64,000 nt of DNA, from positions 1,798,001 through 1,862,000 of the forward strand of contig OZ241323.1 in assembly GCA_965199685.1 (NCBI GenBank), in the 5' to 3' direction. Of the stretch, positions 1 through 8,474 are shown piece by piece. Every line of letters begins with the position of its first letter. Position 1 is the stretch's first letter. This stretch comes from SP5GCR1 sp965199685. Its GTDB lineage: Bacteria; Pseudomonadota; Gammaproteobacteria; Poriferisulfidales; Oxydemutatoraceae. Made by a program: the position numbers and the translations under genes. The notes beneath the pieces were generated by a model that made no database searches, had not been told where the DNA came from, and saw nothing but the letters and a program-made list of their open reading frames with translations.

Positions 1-1838
1 CTTTCTTTGTCTACTATCCCATGCATCTAGTACATACACCTTATGTAATGCCACACAATCCGATAGGACATTTAACACATACCGTGCTGGAGCGACATAT
101 TGCCATGATTGAATATGTAGATTTAATCATAGGCCGTTTGATAGAAACATTAGAGATGTTAAACATAAAGGACCAAACCATAATCTTCTTCTCAGGCGAC
201 AACGGCGATGCTAGTGAATATCGTTCTTTGTACGAACTTATTCAAGGTCCCGAAAAAAGCAAACAGCAACCTTTCTACGGTAAAGGTTCTTTACACGAAG
301 GCGGTGTTAATGTACCTTTGATAGTCAGCGGCGGTCCGGTTGTGAAAAGAGGAAAAACCGAAGCCTTGGTGGATTTCACCGATATCTTACCGACACTTGC
401 CGATCTTGCCGGTGTCTCCGTTGTTAGAAAAAATCGGGAAAACAATAACGATTACAGGGGAATAGCCGATCAATATGTTTCTGTTGCTGAACTATACAAA
501 GGAGACGGCTATTCCATAGCACCTTTCCTAACCGGACAAAGCGATGACACACCACGGAAATGGATGATGTATGCCTTGGGCGGTCAAATCGTGGTGCGTA
601 ATAAAAAGTTCAAGCTATGGACAAAAATAGCAGATGACAAATATCAAGGATATAAACTCTATGATTTATACAATGACCCCTACGAACAAACCAATCTATA
701 CAACAGCACGGATCAAACCATTGTTACAGCTAAGCAACAACTAAACAACGTACTGGACAGTGTCCCCCGCCCCACAAAAATAGACGAATATTTTGATCCG
801 GTAGATTGGAATTACGGCATGCTATCTCATTGGTCTCTTAATCAACCAAAATTTCTAATAAACGAAAATAAATTAGCCGATACCGAAAGTGGTTACGATG
901 TGTACGACACCGAAATCGTCTTTGACAAACAGGGAAAATTCGGACAAGCAATCAGCTCAAACCGGATGCAGGTTCTTTATTCTAAAGGGCTGTTTTATAA
1001 CTTTACCATTGATGACAACAAGAGACTTTTTAACCGACACGGTAAAGGTATATTCTATAAAGCAATCACAAAACTGATAGAAACGAATAAAACATTGATG
1101 GAATTTTCAGACTCTCTCTATACTAAATGGTTTCCTCCTAGTAAATATCCTTCCAGAAAAGGAGACCGAGAGAAATTTCTCTCCAGCATGACCGTGTCGG
1201 CATGGGTAAAAACCCCACAACTCAAGGAAGATATTTATATTTTGAAGCAACCATACACTGACAAAGAAGGTAGTTTAATAAGTTTTGTTATCACCAAAAA
1301 TGCAACCGTTAACTTCGAACTGACCACCAACGATCAAACTCAAAAGTTAGAGAGCAAAACTTTAGAGCAAACACTCTGGGGACAATGGATGCATATCGTA
1401 GCAACATGGGACGGACGCGATCAGTGTGGCGAAACCATACTTTATGTTAATGGTATGCGTGTTGCCCAAGCATGTCTAGGAAAACCTTTATCGGCAGACG
1501 ACACCGCCAACTTGTTGCTGGGCGGCTTTACCGAAGATCCGACGACCAATCATCCTGAAACATCAATAGACGACATTGCCATATGGCGGCAGCCGTTGAT
1601 GCCGATGCAAATAGAAGCGTTGTATCGGCTTGGTAACCGTTTCTCTTACAATGCCTCGCAAGTTGATGCTTTGTTCAATACACCCGAGCAGGATGGCATA
1701 ACAAAAATCGAAGATCAGGTGTGGCATCGTGCCGAATTAGAAAAAACAACCGATACGGATAGTTTGATGATTCTAGAACTTCCCAATGAGGTCAAAGTTC
1801 AATTCGGGGATGTGATGGCAATCAAAACCTCAATCTGA
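1..1838 (+). CDS. Secreted sulfatase with C-terminal LamG-like domain, copy 1 (5' end outside window)
   Basis: Sulfatase of the alkaline-phosphatase superfamily, expected to hydrolyse sulfate esters on a glycan outside the cytoplasm. The frame is open from base 3, and the first residues (FFVYYPMHLVH) align with residues well inside the two downstream paralogs, so the N-terminal half with the catalytic Cys lies before the window. Visible are the metal-site motif GDNGD, the KGSLHEGGVNVPLIV segment typical of arylsulfatases, and, over roughly the last 220 residues, a LamG/concanavalin-like domain (SAWVK, WGQWMHIVATWDG, LYVNG). The next paralog follows after a 45-base spacer that is repeated between copies, so the genes are probably co-transcribed. 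The natural substrate cannot be read from sequence. Confidence 0.88.
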   Translation, partial: FFVYYPMHLVHTPYVMPHNPIGHLTHTVLERHIAMIEYVDLIIGRLIETLEMLNIKDQTIIFFSGDNGDASEYRSLYELIQGPEKSKQQPFYGKGSLHEGGVNVPLIVSGGPVVKRGKTEALVDFTDILPTLADLAGVSVVRKNRENNNDYRGIADQYVSVAELYKGDGYSIAPFLTGQSDDTPRKWMMYALGGQIVVRNKKFKLWTKIADDKYQGYKLYDLYNDPYEQTNLYNSTDQTIVTAKQQLNNVLDSVPRPTKIDEYFDPVDWNYGMLSHWSLNQPKFLINENKLADTESGYDVYDTEIVFDKQGKFGQAISSNRMQVLYSKGLFYNFTIDDNKRLFNRHGKGIFYKAITKLIETNKTLMEFSDSLYTKWFPPSKYPSRKGDREKFLSSMTVSAWVKTPQLKEDIYILKQPYTDKEGSLISFVITKNATVNFELTTNDQTQKLESKTLEQTLWGQWMHIVATWDGRDQCGETILYVNGMRVAQACLGKPLSADDTANLLLGGFTEDPTTNHPETSIDDIAIWRQPLMPMQIEALYRLGNRFSYNASQVDALFNTPEQDGITKIEDQVWHRAELEKTTDTDSLMILELPNEVKVQFGDVMAIKTSI

Positions 1839-3445
1839 ACTCAGAGTGAAACGGTGATGCAGTACAAAATGTATGAGAGCTTAATGGAAAATATCCGACG
1901 ACTGATTTCCATTGCTTTCCTTATTTTGCTCCAGTTATTCGGAGGAGTGGTAAGCGCACAAACATCACAATCCTCAAAGCCTAATATGATATTTATCATG
2001 GTGGATGATCTGGGCAAAAACATACTCTCTTTGCCTAGGATAAAAAATGTAATCAAGATGCCAAATCTCGAACGGCTCGCCGCAGAAGGAGTGACATTTA
2101 AGAATGCTTATGCAACACACCTCTGTTTTTCCACACGAGTAAAGCTAGTAAGTGGTCGAGCTTCATTGAATACAGGAGCTTATGCAAATCAATTTCCTAA
2201 TGGTGGTGTTCCGGATAGAGTGGTCAGCAAAGGACGTACTACAGGATTTTACAAATATTTTTATGGCGGCGATTCGAGTATATACCCTTTTATAGATCCT
2301 CAATATACACCTAGCTTTGCGTTACCGCTCAAGCAAGCAGGTTATACAACCGCAGTTGTCGGGAAATGGCACCTAAACAACTATGTTAAACAACCTCGAA
2401 TTTTCAGAATATACGGATTTGACCAATGGATGACCAAATCAAATCAAGGACTGAGAGGGTACACTGACAAAGGATTTATAGCAATATCCGGTTTCTTTCC
2501 TCGAAAATTCGCCGACTTTGTCGTTAATTTCATCACTGAGAATAAAGATAGGCCTTTCTTTGTCTACTATCCTATGCACTTGGTTCACGCTCCTTTTGTG
2601 GCCACACCCTTAGCTCCGGATGCAAAAACCAGGGAGGAAAAAATGATTTCAATGATTGAATATGTAGATTTTATTATAGGACGTTTAGTAGAAACACTAG
2701 AGACATTAAACATAAAGGATCGAAGCATTATCTTTTTCTCAGGCGACAATGGGGATGCTGATGCTTATCGTTCTTTGTACGAACTTATTCAAGGTCCCGA
2801 AAAAAGCAAAAAGCAACCCTTCTACGGTAAAGGTGCTCTACACGAAGGCGGTGTTAATGTGCCTTTGATAGTCAGCGGCGGTCCGGTTGTGAAAAGAGGA
2901 GAAACCGAAGCCTTAGTGGATTTCACCGATATCTTACCCACACTTGCCGATCTCGGCGGTGTCTCCGTTGTTAGAAAAAATCGCGAAGATAATAACGATT
3001 ACAGAGGAATAGCCGATCAGTATGTTTCCGTTGCTGGACTATACAAAGGAGACGGCTATTCTATAGCACCTTTTCTAACCGGACAAAGCAATGACACACC
3101 ACGGAAATATATGATGTTTGCCGCACCCCGTGAAATGGTATTACGCAATAAAGAGTTTAAGCTATGGGCAAAAAGAAAGGGGAGGGATACATATCAAGGA
3201 TATAAACTTTATGATTTATACAACGACCCCTACGAGCAAACCAATTTATACGATAGCACAGACCCAACCATTGTTACGGCTAAGCAACAACTAAACAAAA
3301 TATTGGAAAGTCTCCCTCAACGTACAAAAATAGATGAGTATTTTGATCCGGTAGATTGGAATTACGGCATGCTATCTCATTGGTCTCTTAACCAACCAAA
3401 ATTTCTAACCGGCAAAAATAAATTAGCCGATACCGAAGGTGATTA

Positions 3446-4739
3446 GTAATCGTTTATAAATAACCTTTACAGACTTGATATCGTATAATTCCATTCCCCA
3501 TGAAATGATTCTTTTCTCATTTTGATTTGTTTCATTTTTTCTTTAGGCACTTTGATTCCTTTTTCGTACTTCCTTTTGTCAATCCTAGATTCAACTGTTA
3601 AACCCGCTTGGGTTGTTGTAGCAGTGATAAGATTAACCACTGTTTGATAATTTCTTAGCGGTTGTCCTCTCCAGTTTATGCTGATATACGAGAACAAACG
3701 ATGCTCGATTTTGTTCCATTTGCTCGTCCCCGGCGGGTAGTGACACACGGTAATCGAAAGACCTTCTTGTTTTGCGAACTGATATAACTCCCACTTCCAC
3801 AGATGAGAACGATAGCTATGACTTCCTCCACTATCTGCACACAACAACAATTTAGAAGTCTTGGGATATCTTTTCTTGCCCATCTTGTTCCACCATTGAC
3901 GGATACTTTCTACCGAAAACTCGGCCGTATCGGCACTGATACCGACATTAACCCAAGCTTCATTGTTGCCCACATCATAAACCCCATAAGGAACGGCTTT
4001 GGGACATTCTGCATCAGGAAAATCATGCACATTCACTCGCTCAGGGTTTTTCTTCTTACGCCATTGCTTCCCTGCGTTCTTATAATTACCTATCAGCTCT
4101 TTCTTTTTTGTATCTATAGAAAGCACCGGATAGCCTCTGGCTAAAAACCACTTCGCTCTTTTATTGATAAACTCAAACTGTTGATTTCTATCCGGGTGCG
4201 TTGCACCTTCTAAAGTCTTTTGATTTGCCTGCAGGCTAAACCCAAGCTCTTTTAATAAACAAGCGACAGTTGAATAACTGATCTGATAGCCTCTTGCTCT
4301 TAACTCCTTCTCTAGCATACGCACGCTTTTGCAAGTCCAACGCAAAGGCGACTCAGGATCACCGCGCACCCCCGGTTCCATTAAGTTTTCTATTGCCTCA
4401 ACGATACCAGGAAACTTATCAATGAGCTTTTTTCTGCCACCGCCTTTTTTTCTCACCCTACTTAACGAAGCTGTTTCTTGGCCTTTCGCTTCATTGAGAT
4501 CCTTGATGCCACGATGAATCGTCGGTCTAGAGACACCGGTTATTTTTGACAACTTTGCTATTCCACCATAGCCTAAATTACAAGCCTCAGCAGCGATCAG
4601 AATGCGGCGTTGCTTTTCATTTAAGTGGGGTAGTACAGCCGATAACTTCTTTTTAAGATCACTATCTCTTTTCTCATCACTCATGCATTAAGGATAGCAC
4701 TATTAGATATATAAGTAAAGTTTATTTTCTAACGACTCC
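3446..4739 (-). mobile_element. ISAzo13-like insertion sequence inside sulfatase copy 2
   Basis: About 1294 bp, flanked by direct repeats TTA (3443-3445 and 4740-4742). Imperfect terminal inverted repeats of about 25 bp: the left end starts GTAATCGTTTATAAATAACC, and the right end read inward starts GGAGTCGTTAGAAAATAAAC; both then continue with TTTAC. It carries a single transposase gene on the minus strand. Excision of the element with one TTA copy restores the sulfatase frame, which fixes the boundaries. Confidence 0.88.
3467..4684 (-). CDS. ISAzo13-family transposase
   Basis: Protein of 405 residues with an N-terminal helix-turn-helix region (about residues 40-75, ITGVSRPTIHRGI) and a C-terminal DDE domain resembling the 'Rhodopirellula transposase' family: DTKKKELIGNYKN, LLCADSGGSHSYR and WNKIEHRLFSYI supply the likely D, D and E. 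It is full length with no internal stop, so the element may still be active. The gene starts at an ATG 56 bases inside the right end. Family assignment comes from recognising the motifs, without a database search. Confidence 0.85.
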   Translation of the reverse strand: MSDEKRDSDLKKKLSAVLPHLNEKQRRILIAAEACNLGYGGIAKLSKITGVSRPTIHRGIKDLNEAKGQETASLSRVRKKGGGRKKLIDKFPGIVEAIENLMEPGVRGDPESPLRWTCKSVRMLEKELRARGYQISYSTVACLLKELGFSLQANQKTLEGATHPDRNQQFEFINKRAKWFLARGYPVLSIDTKKKELIGNYKNAGKQWRKKKNPERVNVHDFPDAECPKAVPYGVYDVGNNEAWVNVGISADTAEFSVESIRQWWNKMGKKRYPKTSKLLLCADSGGSHSYRSHLWKWELYQFAKQEGLSITVCHYPPGTSKWNKIEHRLFSYISINWRGQPLRNYQTVVNLITATTTQAGLTVESRIDKRKYEKGIKVPKEKMKQIKMRKESFHGEWNYTISSL

Positions 4740-5741
4740 TTACGATGTGCACGATACCGAAATCGTCTTTGACAAACAAGGGAAATTCGGACAAGCAATC
4801 AGATCAAACCGTCTGCAGGTTCCTTATTCTAAAGGGCTGTTTTATAACTTTTTCATCAATGAAAAGATGGGGCTTTATGACCAACACGAGGATAAAGAGA
4901 TACCTTATCGGGAAATCTCAAATTTGATAAAAACAAGCAGAACACTAATGGAATTTGCAGACTCTTTTTATACCCAGTGGGCTCCCCATGCTAAATATCT
5001 TTCCAGAAAAGGAGACCGAGAGAAATTTCTCTCTAGCATAACCGTGTCGGCATGGGTAAAAACTCCGAAACTCAAACAAGATGTTTATATTCTGAAGCAA
5101 CCATATGCCAATAAAGAAGGTAGTTTAATGAGTTTTTCTATCACCAAAAATGCAACCGTTAGTTTTGAGTTGACTACCAACGGTCAAACTCGTAAGTTAG
5201 AGAGCAAAACTTTAGACCAAACATCTTGGGGACAATGGATGCATATCGTGGCAACATGGGACGGACGCGATCAGTGCGGCGAAACCATACTTTATGTCAA
5301 CGGTGCGCGTGTTGCCCAAACATGTTTAGGAAAACCTTTATCAGCAGACGATGCCGATAACCTATTGCTGGGCGGCTTTGCCGAAGATCCGACGACCAAT
5401 CATCCCCAAACATCAATAGACGACATTGCCATATGGCGGCAACCGTTGATGCCGATGCAAATAGAAGCGTTGTATCGGCTCGGCAATCGCTTCTCTTATG
5501 ATGCCTCGCAAGTTGATGCTTTGTTTAATACACCCGAGGATGATGGCATAACAAAAATTGGAGACCAGGTGTGGCACCGTGCCGAATTAGAAGAAACAAC
5601 TGATACGGATAGTTTGATGATTCTAGAACTTCCCAATGAGGTCAAAGTTCAATTCGGGAATGTGATGGCAATCAAAACCATATCTCCTTGATCCGAACTC
5701 AGAGTTGAACAGTGATGCAGTACAAAATGTATGAGAGCTTA

Positions 5742-8264
5742 ATGAAAAATATCCGACAACTGATTTTCATCGCTTTCTTTATTTTGCTCCAGTTATTCGG
5801 AGGAACGGTAAGCGCACAAACATCACAACCCCCAAAGCCCAACATGATATTTATCATGGTGGATGATCTGGACAAAAACATACTCTCTTTGCCTAGGATA
5901 AAAAATGTACTCAAGATGCCTAATCTTCAACAGCTTGCCGCAGAAGGAGTAACATTTAAGAATGCTTATGCAACACATCACTGTTTTTCCACACGCGTAA
6001 AACTAGTAAGTGGCCGAGCTTCATTGAATACGGGGGCTTATGCAAATCAATTTCCCGCTGGTAGTAGAAGAAAGCAATATCTTAGCAGAGTTGTAAACCA
6101 GCAACGTACTACAGGGTTTTACAAATATTTTTATGACGGTGATTCGAGTATACACCCCTCTATAGACCCTCAATATATGCCTAGCTTTGCGTTACCGCTT
6201 AAGCAAGCAGGTTATACAACTGCAGTTATCGGGAAATGGCACCTAAACGACTATATAAAGCAACCTCGGATTTTCAGAATATTCGGATTTGACCAATGGG
6301 CGATGACTCCTCATCATACAAGCGTAGAGATATATACTGATAAAGGATTTAGAAATTCTTTTGGTTTTACTCCCAACGAGTTAGCCGACTTTGTCGTTAA
6401 TTTCATCACTGAGAATAAGGATAGACCTTTCTTTGTCTACTACCCTATGCACTTGGTTCATGCTCGTTATGTAGCGACACCCTTAGCCCCAAATGCGATA
6501 ACCATGGAAGAAAAAATGATTTCAATGATTGAATATGTGGATTTGGTCATAGGTCGTTTGATAGAAACATTAGAGACATTAAACATAAAGGATCAAACCA
6601 TTATCTTCTTCTCAGGCGACAATGGAGATGCCAATGCCTATCGTTCTTTGTACGAACTTATTCAGGGGCCTGAAAAAAGCAAACAGCAACCTTTCTACGG
6701 CAAAGGTTCCCTATACGAAGGTGGTGTCAATGTACCTTTGATAGTCAGCGGCGGTCCTGTCGTGAAAAGAGGAGCAACCGAAGCCTTGGTAGATTTTACC
6801 GATATCTTACCGACACTTGCCGATCTTGCCGGTGTCTACGTTGTTAGAAAAAATCGTGAAAACAATAACGATTATAGAGGAATAGCTGATCAATATGTTT
6901 CCGTTGCTGAACTATACAAAGGAGACGGCTATTCCATAGCACCTTTTCTAACTGGACAAAGCGATGACACACCACGGAAATGGATGATGTTTGCGTTGCG
7001 CAGTCAAATCGTAATACGCAATAAAAAGTTCAAGCTATGGGCAGAAAGACAGGGTGATAAATATCAAGGATATAAACTCTATGATTTATACAACGACCCC
7101 TACGAACAAACCAATCTATACGACAGCACAGACCAAGCCATTGTTACGGCTAAGCAAAAACTAAACAGCATATTGGATAGTGTCCCCCAACCCACAAGAA
7201 TAGACGAATATTTTGATCCAGTAGATTGGAATTACGGCATGCTATCTCACTGGTCTTTTAATCAGCCAAAATTTCTAACAGGCGAAAATAAATTGGCCGA
7301 TACCGAAAGTGGTTACGATGTATACGACACCGAAATCGTCTTTGACAAACAGGAGAAATTCGGACAAGCAATCAGAGCAAACCGTCTACAGGTTCCTTAT
7401 TCTAAAGGGCTGTTTTATAGCTATATTATCGGTGACATGACAGGGTTTTCTGAACAATACAAGAATGCAAAGGTGCCCTACAACAAAATCTTAAATTTAA
7501 TAAAAACGAGCAACACCCTAATGGAATTTGCGGACTCTTTTTATACTAAGTTGCCTCCTCCTATTGAATATCCCTCTAGAAGAGGAGACCGAGAGAAATT
7601 TCTCTCCAGCATGACCGTGTCGGCATGGGTGAAAACTCCACAATCCAAGGAGGATATTTATATTCTGAAGCAGCCGTATACTGATAAAAAAAGTAATTTA
7701 ATAAGTTTTTCTATCACTGAAAATGCAACCGTTAACTTCGAACTGACCACCAACGATCAAACCCAAAAGTTAGAGAGCAAAACTTTAGACCAGACACTGT
7801 GGGGACAATGGATGCATATTACAGCAACATGGGATGGACGCAACCAGTGCGGCGAAACCATACTTTATATCAACGGGATGCGTGCTGCCCAAGCCTGTTT
7901 GGGGAAACCTTTATCGGCAGATGACACCGACAACCTATTGCTGGGCGGCTTTGCTGAAGATCCGACGACCAATCACCCTGAAACGTTGATAGACGACATT
8001 GCGATATGGCGACAACCGTTGATGCCGATGCAAATAGAAGCGTTGTATCGGCTCGGCAATCGCTTCTCTTATGATGCCTCGCAAGTTGATGCTTTGTTTA
8101 ATACACCCGAGGATGATGGCATAACAAAAATTGGAGACCAGGTGTGGCACCGTGCCGAATTAGAAGAAACAACTGATACGAATAGTTTGATGATTCTAGA
8201 ACTTCCCAATGAGGTCAAAGTTCAATTCGGGAATGTGATGGCAATCAAAACCATATCTCCTTGA
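5742..8264 (+). CDS. Secreted sulfatase with C-terminal LamG-like domain, copy 3 (intact)
   Basis: Intact member of the array, 840 residues from ATG 5742. An upstream GTG at 5712 would add ten residues before the signal peptide (MKNIRQLIFIAFFILLQLF, then VSAQ) and is less likely. The order is: signal peptide; sulfatase domain (about 40-520) with MVDDLDKN, CFSTR (cysteine to be converted to formylglycine), GKWHLND, HLVHA, GDNGD and the GKGSLYEGG segment; linker; LamG-like domain (about 600-800). The formylglycine motif has Ser where the usual CxPxR has Pro. Likely periplasmic or exported, acting on sulfated polysaccharide, with LamG as a sugar-binding module (inference). No maturase gene is seen in the window. 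Confidence 0.9.
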   Translation: MKNIRQLIFIAFFILLQLFGGTVSAQTSQPPKPNMIFIMVDDLDKNILSLPRIKNVLKMPNLQQLAAEGVTFKNAYATHHCFSTRVKLVSGRASLNTGAYANQFPAGSRRKQYLSRVVNQQRTTGFYKYFYDGDSSIHPSIDPQYMPSFALPLKQAGYTTAVIGKWHLNDYIKQPRIFRIFGFDQWAMTPHHTSVEIYTDKGFRNSFGFTPNELADFVVNFITENKDRPFFVYYPMHLVHARYVATPLAPNAITMEEKMISMIEYVDLVIGRLIETLETLNIKDQTIIFFSGDNGDANAYRSLYELIQGPEKSKQQPFYGKGSLYEGGVNVPLIVSGGPVVKRGATEALVDFTDILPTLADLAGVYVVRKNRENNNDYRGIADQYVSVAELYKGDGYSIAPFLTGQSDDTPRKWMMFALRSQIVIRNKKFKLWAERQGDKYQGYKLYDLYNDPYEQTNLYDSTDQAIVTAKQKLNSILDSVPQPTRIDEYFDPVDWNYGMLSHWSFNQPKFLTGENKLADTESGYDVYDTEIVFDKQEKFGQAIRANRLQVPYSKGLFYSYIIGDMTGFSEQYKNAKVPYNKILNLIKTSNTLMEFADSFYTKLPPPIEYPSRRGDREKFLSSMTVSAWVKTPQSKEDIYILKQPYTDKKSNLISFSITENATVNFELTTNDQTQKLESKTLDQTLWGQWMHITATWDGRNQCGETILYINGMRAAQACLGKPLSADDTDNLLLGGFAEDPTTNHPETLIDDIAIWRQPLMPMQIEALYRLGNRFSYDASQVDALFNTPEDDGITKIGDQVWHRAELEETTDTNSLMILELPNEVKVQFGNVMAIKTISP

Positions 8265-8306
8265 TCCGAACTCAGAGTTGAACAGTGATGCAGTACAAAA
8301 TGTATC
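8265..8306 (+). pseudogene. First bases of a fourth sulfatase copy, cut off by a repeat element
   Basis: After the stop of copy 3 the sequence repeats the inter-copy spacer (GAACTCAGAGTTGAACAGTG) and the pre-start bases ATGCAGTACAAAATGTAT seen before copies 2 and 3. It then switches abruptly to the inverted-repeat element at 8307. This shows that the array once had at least four members on this side and lost the rest. Confidence 0.75.
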
Positions 8307-8474
8307 GGGCTGTTGAAAAAGTGTCTTCATTGGTACATTCCCCTCCCGTGGAGGGGTGGCAGGCGAAGCCTGACGGGGTGGCCTATACGTTTTGTAATGC
8401 ATGCGTTTAACAATACTGTTGAGGTTCTGCACAACGTCACGCCGTTTGACCTACTGGCTCAAACGGCGGTTCTA
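8307..8474 (+). repeat. Dispersed inverted-repeat element, copy R1 (hairpin-ended form)
   Basis: Starts GGGCTGTTGAAAAAGTGTCT, followed by the CATTCCCCTCC...GGAGGGGTGGCAGGCGAAGCCTGAC core and then GGTTCTGCAC. It ends with a hairpin, CGCCGTTTG...CAAACGGCG, and GGTTCTA. The last three bases read as TAG on the minus strand and are the stop codon of glmS. The outer TTTTTCAACAGCCCC end seen in copy R5 is missing here. Confidence 0.8.

Larger units (their letters stand above)
1884..5691 (+). pseudogene. Sulfatase-LamG copy 2, split by an ISAzo13-like insertion
   Basis: The 5' part (to about 3445) encodes a signal peptide, the sulfatase core with metal-binding MVDD, a CFSTR formylglycine motif, GKWHL and GDNGD. 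The 3' part (4743-5691) encodes the LamG-like domain. Removing bases 3446-4742 (element plus one TTA target copy) rejoins the frame exactly, giving ...GDYDVHDTE, which matches the intact paralog's SGYDVYDTE. The restored gene would encode about 836-846 residues, close to copy 3. As it stands the protein stops shortly after the insertion point, so a sulfatase domain without LamG might still be secreted. ATG 1884 is chosen over the GTG at 1854 because it puts a classic signal peptide (MENIRRLISIAFLILLQLF) at the very N-terminus. Confidence 0.9.

Noticed and set aside
8196..8432. Minus-strand 78-codon frame across the sulfatase end and repeat R1
   Set aside because: It spans a gene end, a truncated gene start and a repeat; antisense to a real gene.
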